DNA of 64,000 nt from an uncultured Lentisphaeria bacterium (GTDB lineage Bacteria; Verrucomicrobiota; Lentisphaeria; Victivallales; UBA1829): assembly GCA_949282305.1 (NCBI GenBank), contig CASDPB010000116.1:1-64000 (forward strand), read 5' to 3'. Shown here piece by piece: positions 19,083-28,700 of this stretch (its first letter is position 1; each line of letters starts with the position of its first letter). The notes beneath the pieces were generated by a model. The model was not told where the DNA came from. It searched no databases and was given only the letters and a program-made list of their open reading frames with translations. A program made the translations under genes and the position numbers.

Positions 19083-19790
19083 TTAATTGCTTTTTCCGTT
19101 AAAGGGATAAAACTCTCCCAGATAAAAGGTTTTTTCCGGAAAATTGATCGTCGTATGAATGTCTTTTTTCTGCAATGAGGCGGCATGTAAATCGAAAAAG
19201 AGAAAGTTGATGCTGAAATTGCTGTGCCGCATCTTGTGCTGTCCATTCATCCCGCAGTCTTTGGCGTCGCCGTACCAGCCGAGAACCGAAGGGCGTGTCA
19301 CGGTATCCATCCTGACATAAAAGCGGTTTCCGGAATCAAAGCTGCACACTTTATTCGTCTGGGCGCTGATATTGGTTCCGACCTGATAATCCGTATTGGG
19401 GTACCACGCACGAAATACGGATTTCTTTTCCGCAGGGCAGTGCATGATGCCCGACGGGGCTTTTTCAACATCGCTGCCGTCCCATTTCCACGCCAGATAA
19501 CCAAGAAGATAAGTCGCATGTCTTCCCTGTCCGAGCAGATAAAGCCAATTGTCGCTTGCGGTATAATAAGCAGATTGTTTGCGGAACCAGTTGCTTCCCG
19601 CACTCCATCCGGAAAAATCATTGCCATAGGAGGCAAAGCCATGCCCCACCTGTTTCAGATTATTCATACAGGAAACGGTATGACTTTTTTCTTTCGCCCT
19701 GTTCAATGCCGGCAGCAGCATTCCCGCAAGTATGCCAATAACCGCAATTACGATCAGGAGTTCTATCAATGTGAATCGCATCCTTTTCAT
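19083..19790 (-). CDS. Type II pseudopilin (prepilin N-terminal methylation protein)
   Basis: A 235-residue protein beginning [20 protein letters not shown], the class III prepilin signal: a short basic leader, cleavage before F6 and Glu at +5, then a long hydrophobic helix ending in [12 protein letters not shown]. The C-terminal part contains [20 protein letters not shown], matching the H-x9-DG-like box of Lentisphaerae/Planctomycetes pseudopilins, here with DL. Such proteins are inserted in the inner membrane and processed by prepilin peptidase. AGAGGTG lies 4 bases before the ATG; an upstream in-frame TTG lacks a site. It stands between a regulator gene (35-base gap) and a secreted hydrolase-like gene. 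Confidence 0.9.
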   Translation of the reverse strand: MKRMRFTLIELLIVIAVIGILAGMLLPALNRAKEKSHTVSCMNNLKQVGHGFASYGNDFSGWSAGSNWFRKQSAYYTASDNWLYLLGQGRHATYLLGYLAWKWDGSDVEKAPSGIMHCPAEKKSVFRAWYPNTDYQVGTNISAQTNKVCSFDSGNRFYVRMDTVTRPSVLGWYGDAKDCGMNGQHKMRHSNFSINFLFFDLHAASLQKKDIHTTINFPEKTFYLGEFYPFNGKSN

Positions 19791-19825
19791 CAGACACCTC
19801 TTTCTTTTATTTTCACGCCGCATTG

Positions 19826-20920
19826 TCAATTCTCCCTTTTAATTTTCATGCAACTGCCGCGCTCTTCAATCACAGCCGGAAAGAAAAACGGCTTCACATC
19901 CATGTTTTTCCCTGATAACAGTGTCGCCATCATAATCTCCGCAGCCTTCTCCGCAATCTTCTTCAACGGCTGGAGAATCGTAGACAGACGGGGGTTGTAA
20001 AATTTATTACACTCAACGCCGAGAATGGAAATATCCTCCGGAATCCGCAAACCCGCTTCCATAGCTCCCTGCCATGCACCAAAAGCAAACATGGTGCTCA
20101 TTGTCAAAATCGCAGTGGGACAGTCCTTTGAATGGCTGAACTCCAGAACTCTCTCCCTTGCCGCCTCGTACCAGGAAGGGACTTTTTCCGTCATAATATA
20201 ATTTTTCCCGACATGCAGAGAAAAACGTTCGACGGCATTTCTGAAATCCCTGTTCCGCTGGCAGATCATGCTGTTGCCCTCCGGATCACAGGAAAAATAG
20301 GCTATTTTTTCATGTCCCAGCCCTACGAGATATTCCACGCCTCTGCCCATTATATCCGGCTCAATATCAATAACGGCACGACCCGCTTCCGAGAGAGACG
20401 GATGAGAAAGCCCGATGACGACAGTCGGCACGGTGTTGAACTCCGGTTTGCAGAGCGCCTCGTAAACGGAACCGGAAGGAGCAATTGCAATCAGTCCGTC
20501 ACAGGCGTGCTCATTCAATTTCTGCATCAGCGTTTCAACCGGAGTCTCTGCGCCGCGCAGCACGGTGAAGTCGCATTCATTAAGCTGGCTCAGAGCCGGC
20601 ATAAGTTCAGCAAGCACAATATCGCCGTATTCACCCACGGCAGGGATCTCCAGGATTGCAATACGATAATGACGGCGCGGCATGTTGTAAGTAACGAATG
20701 CACCGATGCCCCTGCGCTGGAGAATCAACTTCTGCTCTTCCAGAATCTGCAATCCTTTTCTAAGTGTAACCCGGCTTGTTCCGAATTGCGCGGCAAGCTG
20801 ATGTTCGCCGGGAAGCCGTTCCCCTTCCGGCAGTTCTCCGGAAAGAATCTGTTTTTTCAATATTTCCGCAATTTGAATATAAACAGGCATTGCGGAACTG
20901 CATTTTGCAATCTGGATCAT
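19826..20920 (-). CDS. GntR-HTH regulator with LacI-type sugar-binding domain (AraR-like)
   Basis: A 364-residue chimeric regulator. Residues about 10-80 form a GntR winged helix ([44 protein letters not shown]). About 90-355 is a periplasmic-binding-protein/LacI ligand domain ([65 protein letters not shown]). This domain order is that of B. subtilis AraR. The ATG at 20920 is used because GGAG lies 10 bases upstream; another ATG at 20929 is too close to it. The promoter overlaps a nested inverted repeat, suggesting autorepression relieved by a sugar, together with the downstream pseudopilin and hydrolase-like genes. Confidence 0.9.
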   Translation of the reverse strand: MIQIAKCSSAMPVYIQIAEILKKQILSGELPEGERLPGEHQLAAQFGTSRVTLRKGLQILEEQKLILQRRGIGAFVTYNMPRRHYRIAILEIPAVGEYGDIVLAELMPALSQLNECDFTVLRGAETPVETLMQKLNEHACDGLIAIAPSGSVYEALCKPEFNTVPTVVIGLSHPSLSEAGRAVIDIEPDIMGRGVEYLVGLGHEKIAYFSCDPEGNSMICQRNRDFRNAVERFSLHVGKNYIMTEKVPSWYEAARERVLEFSHSKDCPTAILTMSTMFAFGAWQGAMEAGLRIPEDISILGVECNKFYNPRLSTILQPLKKIAEKAAEIMMATLLSGKNMDVKPFFFPAVIEERGSCMKIKREN

Positions 20921-20933
20921 CCGAATCATTCTC

Positions 20934-20982
20934 CACTTGTAATCTCTTGTATATATTATAGACAAGTATTTACAAGTGTCAA
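20934..20982 (-). promoter_or_regulatory. Perfect-consensus promoter with nested operator
   Basis: On the minus strand TTGACA (20982-20977), 16-base spacer, TATAAT (20960-20955): both hexamers match sigma-70 consensus exactly. Overlaid on it are four half-sites: CTTGT at 20936-20940 and 20946-20950, ACAAG at 20962-20966 and 20972-20976. The outer pair extends to a perfect 9-bp inverted repeat (20934-20942 CACTTGTAA, 20970-20978 TTACAAGTG). Half-sites on each side are exactly 10 bp apart, one helical turn. The half-site resembles the TTGTA/TACAA arms of AraR operators. It lies just upstream of the regulator gene and probably controls the cassette. Confidence 0.75.
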
Positions 20983-21010
20983 GAGGGGAAACAATTTTTT
21001 TTTGAAAAAA

Positions 21011-21364
21011 CGGAGACGGCGGCGATAAGCCGGATTCTGTACCTCTTCCGAAGAAAAGGCGGCGACCATCTGTCTGTGCGACCAGAACCCGGGATTCAAA
21101 CGCCGCGAGCAACGGCTCATCCCCTATTTGGTCTTGCTCCGGGAGGGGCTTGCCTTGACGGAGGGAATTGCTTCCGCTCCCGGCGGGCTCTTACCCCGCC
21201 ATTTCACCCTTGCCGGATCTGCATCCGGCGGTATGCTTTCTGTTGCGCTTTCCTTTCCGGGGCATATCGTCCCCGGCATCCCTTGATACAAGGGACTCCC
21301 CGCTCTATGGAGTCCGGACTTTCCTCCAGTCCAAAGGACCGGCGGCCGCCTGCCGCCGTCTCCG
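21011..21364 (-). ncRNA. rnpB: RNase P RNA, bacterial type A
   Basis: Catalytic RNA that trims the 5' leader of tRNA precursors. On the minus strand it has the universally conserved GGAGGAAAGTCCGGACTCC (21327-21309) and the 3' partner ACAGAATCCGGCTTATC (21040-21024), which form the P4 core. AGAAAGCATACCGCC and GACCAAATAGGGG match other conserved segments. The ends are set by helix P1: 21364-21352 pairs with 21023-21011 in 13 perfect base pairs. The transcript is followed by six U, so P1 may serve as a terminator stem. Length about 354. It is upstream of, and in the same direction as, the AraR-like regulator gene, which has its own promoter. Confidence 0.93.
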
Positions 21365-21369
21365 GCATC

Positions 21370-21398
21370 AATATACGCCCTGATACGTTAAAATCCAG
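21370..21398 (-). promoter_or_regulatory. Candidate promoter for rnpB
   Basis: TATATT at 21375-21370 is 6 bases before the first base of P1, the distance expected between -10 and +1. A poor -35 (CTGGAT, 21398-21393) lies 17 bases further upstream. Confidence 0.4.
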
Positions 21399-21580
21399 CG
21401 GGAAAAGAGTTGTTTTTCGGCTTTTGTGCATTATCTTAACAACTTATCGCGGTCGGCAGGATTCCGGACAGCAGTTTTCTCCGGAATATGGAAACAGCAG
21501 AACGGAATGCAAGATTTTGCCTTTTCCTTTTGCCGGAATTCGTCCGCCGCATCCGGAACAGGGAAAGGAACAACGGCAGA

Positions 21581-22288
21581 ATGGATGACGACAAGATTTT
21601 TGAAACGATTGATTTTTCTCTTGAAATCGAACGCCTGAAAGACGGAAAGCTGATCGAAATTACACCATGCGTCGAAGTCACAACGGAAAAGCCCGCAACG
21701 CTGATCGCCTCTTTTCTGGTGGACGGCATGGAACTGATCGAATCCGCGCGCATCAGTCTCGCCAGAGGGCACAACCGGATTCCTCTGCGGGAAAAGGCAA
21801 GAATCGGAAATCCGAACCTCTGGAACGTTCATACGGGGGGAAAACCGTCGCTTTATGAAATGAGCCTGATTTTCCATAAGAACGGACAGCCGCACTACCG
21901 GATTACGAAAATCGCGGGGATCCGTTTCCCGGAATTGAAAGACAGGAAAAATTTTCTGCTCAACGGAAATCCCGTCACATTTCAGCGTTACGAATTCGAC
22001 CGGATTCCGGAGGAAAACGAGCTGGAAAAACTCTGCCGCGCCGAAGGATTCAACTTCACCATGCTGCACGATACGCAGGAGGCGCTGGAGGAAATCCTGA
22101 CCCTATGCGATCGTCTCGGCATTGCCGCAGCCGTCGAACTGAGCGGAAACAGCAGAATAACCGCCCTGGAACTGCATCCGTCGATCTGCCTGTTCCATGC
22201 GCGGAAAGAAAGTGCGGGACACCGCGCCTACCGCGACGCGGCATCGTCGGTTCCCTTCCTCCCGACGGAAGAACTTCCTGAACTGTAA
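21581..22288 (+). CDS. GH2-like beta-sandwich protein lacking a catalytic domain
   Basis: A 235-residue cytoplasmic protein with no signal peptide. NLWNVHTGGKPSLYEMSLIF and, after it, FLLNGNPVTFQRYEFDR have the order and spacing of the sandwich-to-barrel junction of family 2 glycoside hydrolases (compare LW-x-NP-x-LY and FLLNGKPV-x-RG). The sequence then gives only the first barrel elements (AEGFNFTMLHDTQEALEEILTLCDRLGI) and stops before the catalytic Glu residues, so it cannot be an active glycosidase of that family. The start is uncertain: ATG at 21581 has AGGA about 13 bases away, and an in-frame ATG at 21488 lies closer to rnpB. It converges with the exonuclease gene 3 bases away. Confidence 0.55.
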   Translation: MDDDKIFETIDFSLEIERLKDGKLIEITPCVEVTTEKPATLIASFLVDGMELIESARISLARGHNRIPLREKARIGNPNLWNVHTGGKPSLYEMSLIFHKNGQPHYRITKIAGIRFPELKDRKNFLLNGNPVTFQRYEFDRIPEENELEKLCRAEGFNFTMLHDTQEALEEILTLCDRLGIAAAVELSGNSRITALELHPSICLFHARKESAGHRAYRDAASSVPFLPTEELPEL

Positions 22289-22291
22289 CTC

Positions 22292-22843
22292 CTATTCCGC
22301 ACGGGAGTAAAGGGTTTTCATCGCCATGGAAAATGCCTCCATCGTGAGCTCGGCGTCATAACCGGCACGATGGGGACGCGCTTCATCGATCTCCTGTCCG
22401 AGTCCAAGCGCCTGGCGCAGAAACTGAAGACTGTAACTGGAAAGCCCGGGATAAGCCTTGCGAATCAGGACAATGCTGTCGTACGCGCCGGATTTCCACA
22501 GAGGCAGCCCGACACGCGCCAGACTCTCCTGCAGGAAACTGAGGTCGAATCTGGCATTGTGCGCAATGAGTTTGGAACCGCGGGCAAATTCAAGGAACTG
22601 ATACCCCGCCTCCGTAAACAGCGGGGCATTGGCAACCATATTGTCGTCAATGCCGTGAACCCGCGTCACCTGATAAGGAATCGGTATGGAGGGATTGACC
22701 AGAGTTTCAAAACGGGTCTGCACTCCGTCCCTGTCCACGCGCACCGCACCGATCTCCACGATCCGGTCGCGGACGGGGCTCATTCCGGTGGTCTCGACGT
22801 CAAACACCGTGAACGGCCCCATGGCATGCCATGCGGACGCCAT
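22292..22843 (-). CDS. DnaQ-like 3'-5' exonuclease (DEDDh)
   Basis: A 183-residue exonuclease of the PolIII epsilon/DnaQ fold. ExoI motif is D15-V-E17-T-T-G, ExoII is HNARFDLSFLQ, ExoIII is HRAGYDAELTMEAF with His then Asp, giving the DEDDh set. It may be the proofreading subunit of DNA polymerase III or a separate repair or RNA-processing nuclease; the size (about 180) fits the isolated epsilon catalytic domain. The start follows the galE stop by 2 bases (TAAGAATG), indicating co-transcription with galE. Confidence 0.85.
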   Translation of the reverse strand: MASAWHAMGPFTVFDVETTGMSPVRDRIVEIGAVRVDRDGVQTRFETLVNPSIPIPYQVTRVHGIDDNMVANAPLFTEAGYQFLEFARGSKLIAHNARFDLSFLQESLARVGLPLWKSGAYDSIVLIRKAYPGLSSYSLQFLRQALGLGQEIDEARPHRAGYDAELTMEAFSMAMKTLYSRAE

Positions 22844-22845
22844 TC

Positions 22846-23823
22846 TTATCTGTCTCCGTAACCGTCCGGGTGTTTCCGGAGCCAGTTCCAGACAGACTGG
22901 ATAATCGCTTCAGCATTCTCGAATTCCGGCTTCCACCCGAGTTCCTTTTTGGCGAGATCGGAGCAGGCGATCAGGCGCGGCGGATCCCCCGGACGGCGCG
23001 GAACGACATCCGCCGGAATCGGATGCCCGGTCACTTTGCGTGCCGTGTCAAGAATCTCTTTCACGCTCAATCCGGCGCCGGTTCCCAGGTTGTAGTGCCC
23101 GCTTCTCGGAGCATACAGCGCCTTTTCGTGCGCCTGCGCAAGATCAAGAATGTGAATATAGTCGCGGATGCAGGTTCCGTCCGGCGTATCGTAGTCATCG
23201 CCGAAAATCATGGCTTTCTCGCGTTTGCCCTGCGCAACCTGAAGCAGAATCGGGATCAGATGGGATTCCGGGTGGTGATCCTCGCCGAAGTTCTCGGTCG
23301 CACCGGCGGCATTGAAGTAACGGAGCGCCACATATTTCAGCCCGTAAATCCTGCTGTACCATTTCAACACCTTTTCAAAGCAGAGCTTGGACTCGCCGTA
23401 AGGATTGATCGGGAGCTGTTCCGCGGTTTCACTGATCGGGATTTCCCGGGGTTCGCCGAAAGTCGCGGCGGTGCTGGAAAACACAAACGCCTGAACCTTG
23501 CCTTCCACGGCAGCATCGGCAAGATTGATCGCGTTGGCAAGGTTGTTGCGGAAATATTTTCCGGGGTCTTTCATGGATTCCCCCACCAGAGAAAACGCCG
23601 CAAAGTGCATTACGGCGTCAAAACTGCCGTTCCTGAAGATTTCGATGAGCTTTTCCCGGTCGGCAAGATCGCCGCGGATGAACGTCGCGCGTTTGTCAAC
23701 CGCCTTCTCGTGACCGGTCACAAGAGAGTCGAATACAGTGACCTGATACCCTTTGTTAAGCATGTATTCCGTGCACGCGCTTCCGATGTATCCTGCGCCT
23801 CCGGCAATGAAAATGTTCTTCAC
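22846..23823 (-). CDS. galE: UDP-glucose 4-epimerase
   Basis: A 325-residue short-chain dehydrogenase/reductase that interconverts UDP-glucose and UDP-galactose, for the Leloir pathway and for LPS or polysaccharide precursors. NAD-binding GGAGYIGS stands at the N-terminus, the catalytic trio is Ser in FSSTAATFG, Tyr and Lys in NPYGESKLCFEK, and RYFNAAGA, GDDYDTPDGTCIRDYIH and PRRPGDPPRL are GalE signatures. The start is GTG at 23823, because AAGGAGG lies 6 bases upstream; an ATG at 23877 would add an unrelated N-terminus. Confidence 0.93.
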   Translation of the reverse strand: MKNIFIAGGAGYIGSACTEYMLNKGYQVTVFDSLVTGHEKAVDKRATFIRGDLADREKLIEIFRNGSFDAVMHFAAFSLVGESMKDPGKYFRNNLANAINLADAAVEGKVQAFVFSSTAATFGEPREIPISETAEQLPINPYGESKLCFEKVLKWYSRIYGLKYVALRYFNAAGATENFGEDHHPESHLIPILLQVAQGKREKAMIFGDDYDTPDGTCIRDYIHILDLAQAHEKALYAPRSGHYNLGTGAGLSVKEILDTARKVTGHPIPADVVPRRPGDPPRLIACSDLAKKELGWKPEFENAEAIIQSVWNWLRKHPDGYGDR

Positions 23824-23883
23824 GTTGTTCCTCCTTGTTTTTTGTGTCACTATAACGCTTATGGGTTCAAGATGCAATCCGAA

Positions 23884-24828
23884 TCACATCAGAAAATACA
23901 GAAAAACCGGAACCGTCACAATACACGCGATCGTTGAAAAAAAGACCGACTGTCCGGCAAAATCGGGGCAGCCTCCGTATTTGCGCACAATCAGCACCGA
24001 AGTGCAGGATGCGGGCATCAGGGAAACAATCAACGCCACACGGTAGACCAGCGGCTCCAGCGGCAGCAGCTTCAGCAGAAGAACAGTGAAAAAAGGAATG
24101 ATGACAAGGCGGACAGCCAGCGTATAAACGGCGTCGAATCTGTGAACCAGCATCCGGATTCCCGTCTTGTACATGGACGCGCCGATCAGCAGCAGGGACA
24201 GCGGGACGGCGAGCGCTCCGAGTTTCTCGAAAATATTCATCCCGAAAGCGGGCACCTGAATTCCGGAAAAAACAAAGATCAAAGCCAGGACAACGGCAGC
24301 CATATTCGTGGAGCAGAGATTGCGGAGCACACGCTTGAAATCGCGTCCGGCAAGCACTCCGACGCCGAAGGTCCAGAATCCGACGGTCGATCCGACGGTC
24401 AGCAGCATCAGCGCCGCGACCGCTTTCGTTCCGAACAGATTGCCGAGAACCACCAGCGGCAGGAAAATGTAGTTGTTCGCGATTGCCAGGTGAATGAAAG
24501 TGCTGTTCCTGCGCGGCGATTTGTCATGAAGCCCGTAAACCAGCAGGTAGCCGCAGAGCGCGCCGAACGCCATGATCCCGAGTCCGATCAGCGGAAGCTG
24601 CCAGATCATCCCGATGTCCTCCGCCGTAAAGTTCTTCACGACGCTGGAAAAGGTCAGGAACGGCAGCAGCATGTCAATGGAGAGTCTGCCGAGCTTGCCC
24701 AGGTCTTTGTCCTCGATCATCTTGAGATAATACGCCCATGCTCCGAACCCGAAAAAGATAAAGGTCTCAAGGATCGCGAGAATCACCTTCATCATCATAT
24801 CCATATCCATAACTGCAGTCTCTTCCAT
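23884..24828 (-). CDS. AEC-family (auxin efflux carrier-like) permease
   Basis: A 314-residue inner membrane protein with about ten hydrophobic segments, built as two five-helix halves. MLLPFLTFSSVVKNF, SLLLIGASMYKTG and the closing SLMPASCTSVLIVRKYGGCPDFAGQSVFFSTI are typical of AEC carriers, which move malate, other dicarboxylates or unknown organic anions. The substrate cannot be read from sequence. The start is ambiguous: ATG at 24828, or ATG at 24810 with GGAAGAG 9 bases upstream. Confidence 0.85.
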   Translation of the reverse strand: MEETAVMDMDMMMKVILAILETFIFFGFGAWAYYLKMIEDKDLGKLGRLSIDMLLPFLTFSSVVKNFTAEDIGMIWQLPLIGLGIMAFGALCGYLLVYGLHDKSPRRNSTFIHLAIANNYIFLPLVVLGNLFGTKAVAALMLLTVGSTVGFWTFGVGVLAGRDFKRVLRNLCSTNMAAVVLALIFVFSGIQVPAFGMNIFEKLGALAVPLSLLLIGASMYKTGIRMLVHRFDAVYTLAVRLVIIPFFTVLLLKLLPLEPLVYRVALIVSLMPASCTSVLIVRKYGGCPDFAGQSVFFSTIACIVTVPVFLYFLM

Positions 24829-24945
24829 AAAAATTGAAACCCATAATATACCGCATCTTTTTCATCATTCAATGAATGACGGATTGATTTCCGGGCAAAC
24901 CGTGCTAAAATTAAAAGGCATGAATCCGGAAAGTGAAGGACAGCA

Positions 24946-25692
24946 ATGAATCAGCACATGACAGATGACGATTCCATGAATCTCAGTAAATATTTGAGTT
25001 CCGCGGGTGTATGCTCGCGGCGCGGGGCGGCGGAACTGGTCGCCGCCGGAACCGTCGCCGTCAACGGAGTCACGGCGCAGAGCCCTGGACAGCGCGTAAC
25101 GCGGAAAGACCGTGTCACCCTCCGCGGCAAACCGGTGACTCCCGTCCGAGAATACGTCTATCTCATGCTTCACAAACCGCGCGGTTACGTCTGCACAATG
25201 GAAGACCCCCACGCGAAGAAGAAAGCGGTCGATCTGATTCCGCTTTCAAAAGAAATACGCATTGTCTCCGTCGGGCGTCTCGACAAGGACAGCGAGGGCT
25301 TGCTCCTCTTCTCCAACGACGGGGATTTCATCGCCCGGCTGACACATCCCCGTTATGAGGTGCGTAAAATCTACCAGGTCAGCGTCGAAGGCGAAATCGC
25401 CCCCGCTGCGCTCCATCGTCTGACAAGTGACGGCATCCGCGACCGCGGCGATCTCCTGAAGGCGGAGCGCATCCAACGCATCGCACCGGGAAAATATGAA
25501 TTCACGCTTCATGAAGGCAAAAACCGTGAAGTCCGCCGTATGCTGGAATACTGCGGCAAAGCGACACGCCGCCTGAAACGAGTCGCCGTCGGCGGACTTG
25601 AACTCGGCAGCCTCCCACCGGGCAGGTGGCGCCGCCTGACGCCACAGGAGGTCCGCCTCGCCTTCGGGGAAAAACCGGAGGGAATCAAGTGA
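24946..25692 (+). CDS. RsuA/RluB-family rRNA pseudouridine synthase
   Basis: A 248-residue enzyme with an N-terminal S4 RNA-binding domain (MNLSKYLSSAGVCSRRGAAE, GTVAVNG) and a pseudouridine synthase domain holding the catalytic Asp in VGRLDKDSEGLLLFSNDG. EGKNREVRRMLEYCG and VGGLELGSLPPG are RluB/RsuA/RluE-type signatures. It isomerises a uridine in ribosomal RNA; which one cannot be told. AAGGA precedes the ATG by 6 bases. The last codons overlap the terminator of the convergent gene. Confidence 0.9.
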   Translation: MNQHMTDDDSMNLSKYLSSAGVCSRRGAAELVAAGTVAVNGVTAQSPGQRVTRKDRVTLRGKPVTPVREYVYLMLHKPRGYVCTMEDPHAKKKAVDLIPLSKEIRIVSVGRLDKDSEGLLLFSNDGDFIARLTHPRYEVRKIYQVSVEGEIAPAALHRLTSDGIRDRGDLLKAERIQRIAPGKYEFTLHEGKNREVRRMLEYCGKATRRLKRVAVGGLELGSLPPGRWRRLTPQEVRLAFGEKPEGIK

Positions 25693-25702
25693 CTCCCTCC
25701 GG
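25670..25702 (-). terminator. Terminator of the minus-strand glycosidase-like gene, inside the 3' end of the pseudouridine synthase gene
   Basis: Minus-strand CCGGAGGGA (25702-25694) pairs with TCCCTCCGG (25683-25675) around a 10-base loop and is followed by TTTTT (25674-25670). On the plus strand the same hairpin lacks a T run, so it acts for the gene ending at 25714 and overlaps the last codons of the convergent gene. Confidence 0.8.
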
Positions 25703-25713
25703 CGCTTCGTCTG

Positions 25714-28700
25714 TCATTTGACCCCGATTAACACAAAATGGTTTCCCGGAATTAATGTATTCTGCAGATCGGATATTGTCATTGCCTTCCCGTTCCACAG
25801 ATCGTAATAAACGGAGACATTGGGAAGTGTATGCGTCAGCGCCAGTTTCCGGCTGTCTCTGCCGAGATTCCCGGCGACAATCAGATAACGGTACGGGCTT
25901 CCGGCGGGAAGTTCATACCAGCCGGCATAGACATCGGGAGAAGCAGAACTGACCGAGGAATCGAACCAGTAACCATGGAACTTCGCCCCCGCCAGCTTGA
26001 TCCGGTCCTTGATGATCCACCAGCGGTCAACTGTTTTCCTTTCAATGCTGTCGGGAGTGATTCCGACGTCATGCAGCAGACACGGAGTCATGGTGCGTAT
26101 CGCCCATTCCGGATTGGAGGCAAAATCACTCCGCCGGGATTTGAGATGCACGAAATTTCCAGCGGCACGTTCCGGCTGGGGCAGCAGAATCACGCTGACG
26201 CCGCGAATCACCGGATTCATCGTGGACTGCCAGGCTTCTCTGGAAATGTCTTCGCAATAGAAATAATCCGGATTCCTGCCGAACCCGCCGTGGAATTCCT
26301 CGCCGGGCCAGACATGATCCGAAAAATTATGCACGAATGGAACAATATCCGCGGCAGGAACATGATTGACCAGCGTTTTGCCGTATTTGCGGATCAGCTT
26401 GTATTCCCGCATCATGAACTCGCGCTGTCCCAGCATGGTGGACGTCCGGTATTTCTGACCGAAGGCATCCACTCCGCCGCAGCCGTGGCGGACATTCTCG
26501 CAGACCTTGCTGTGCGGGCAGTCGTTGTAAATGCCTCCCAGCAGAGGATTGATCCTGAAAAGCCGTTCCAAATTATAAAGATGGGCATCGGTAATTCCGG
26601 TCTGTCCGCAGCAGGAGTAAATGGTCTGCGGCACACCATCCTCCTTATATCCCCAGATCGTCGTCGGAAGCGTGACCCAGTCATTGAAGAAGTAGTCATA
26701 TTCCGCTTCATTGGTCCCTACGTGAAACGGCATTACGTAATTGATGAGCCGGTAAGGAATGTGCGATTTGGTTTTCCAGCCGTTGTTTTCCAGCGCGGCG
26801 CTTTCCCTGACATATTTCCGGTAGCGTTCCATCCAGCGCGGTTTATGGCTGCTTGGCGTCAACCAGCGCTGATCCGTCTGATAATCGGCGAAAGCATGGT
26901 CGCCGCCGCCACCGAACTGCAGATTCTGCATCGTCGGCACCCGGTACCCTCCGTAATTATGGTCGCGCCAGCCTTTGATCGGAGAACGCGAGGGCGTCCC
27001 CTGGAACACCATGGTGTACCACAACCGGGTCTTGACCTCCACCGGACGGGAAATGATTTTCGCTGTCACGGACACTTCCTCCGCATCGCGGATGAGGATG
27101 ACATTTTTTTCTCCGGGATGGTTCGCCCAGTTCGCATTGGACTTCGGATGCCATGCCAGTCCCTTTTCCAAGCCGCTTGTCCACAGCAGATTATTACAGA
27201 CATTTTGCACAGGGTTGAACTCGCGTTCAATGCGGTCGTTTTTCCAGATATCCAGCCCGTCATTGTAGTTCTGCTTGAACACATAGCGGGAATATTCGGC
27301 AGGGATTTTCCAGCTCAGCGTCAAAGCGGAAAGCTGTTCCGGAATCCGGACGGGAGTCATATCCCAGTCAACCAGATACATGCCATCAAACCAGAGCTGC
27401 CCTTTCCATGTAAAAGTAAAGTCGCATACCGCACCTTTGCCGGAGAGTTCGATATAATCAGGATATTGTTCCCCGACCTTGAAATCCGTCCATGCCACTT
27501 TCACACCGTCGGCAGTCAGCACAGGCGGGACGATCAGCATATCACTGCCGCGCGAAACAATCTGCACCGGGAACGGTCCGCTGTCAAAACGATATTCACG
27601 GTCCAGCACCCGGAATGTCCGGTCATTCACCTTGACCACCGGCGTCCACGGCAGCGGGACGGTATGGTCAACGGAAACCTTCACCTCATAAGGAGTCATA
27701 TCCGGAACCCGGAAGCGGATACGGTTGACCAGACTGTCCGAGCCGTCCAACTTCGCTTCAATCCAGTAATTCCCTTCCGTCAAACCGTCCGGCAGCGGCA
27801 AAAATACGCTGAATACGTTCTGACGGGCGGTGAAAGACTGCGTGCTGTACACTTTATCCTGCTTTTCAGACAACAGCCGAACGACTCCGGGCATGCCCTG
27901 CTCCTGAATCCTTTTCAAAAGTTCTGCACCCGCATTGTTGGCATCCACAGAAACCGCGATACGCTTTTCCTGCGGACGGCAGTCGAATTGAAGTTCCAAC
28001 GGATAATTGACATAATAATAAGTCTCATACTGATAAAGAGAACGGCCCGAAGCATCTACGGCGGAAACAGCCAGACGCTGGCGCCCGACCGGCAGAGAAA
28101 CCTGCCACGGCATATCAGCCGGTTCCCCGTTATAGTCGGTCCTGCTGCCGTTCTCCAATTCATAAAATGCCTTGAATTTTACAGCGTTTGAAGAACGTTC
28201 CGCAGCCAGGTCCATCTGGCCGAGCGGCAGATTCCCCAGACTGCGGATACCGGCAAAAACCGGATCATCCCGGAACAGAATCTTCCCGAAAGATTTTGGA
28301 GAATCGTAATATCCCTCCGGTACAGCCCAGGCAAATGAACCCAGTTCGTCAAGATAACTGGAAATATAGAAATTCCCGGTCCAGTCGTCATTTCCGTTGA
28401 AACCGCCGATGTCCGCAAGCGGCAGTTCAAATTCCGCACTCCAGAAATCCCTGCCGCGAAATGCCGCCGCTTTTGCTCCGGCATTCCATGCGGACTGCCC
28501 GTTTTTCTGGTCGAAAATTACACCGTTGGAATTGATAATGAACTGGTATTTAACTTTCCGGGCAGGCGAATACAGAAAAAATTCAAATGAGTCATCCTCC
28601 CACAAATTGCCGTCACGGACAGTATGTGCAAACCGTTTGGACGGCACATCGCAGAAAAATGCGACATAAAGATTTTTCCCGTCATGTTTCAGGCGCGCCG

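Noticed and set aside
21076-21588. Plus-strand reading frames over the RNase P RNA
   Set aside because: The DNA matches conserved RNase P RNA segments and P1 pairing; frames there are accidental.
25831-28191. Long plus-strand reading frame of 786 codons opposite the large glycosidase-like gene
   Set aside because: It is antisense to a well-supported gene; its translation is rich in Arg, His and Phe and shows no domain. GC-rich third positions of the real gene keep the opposite frame open.
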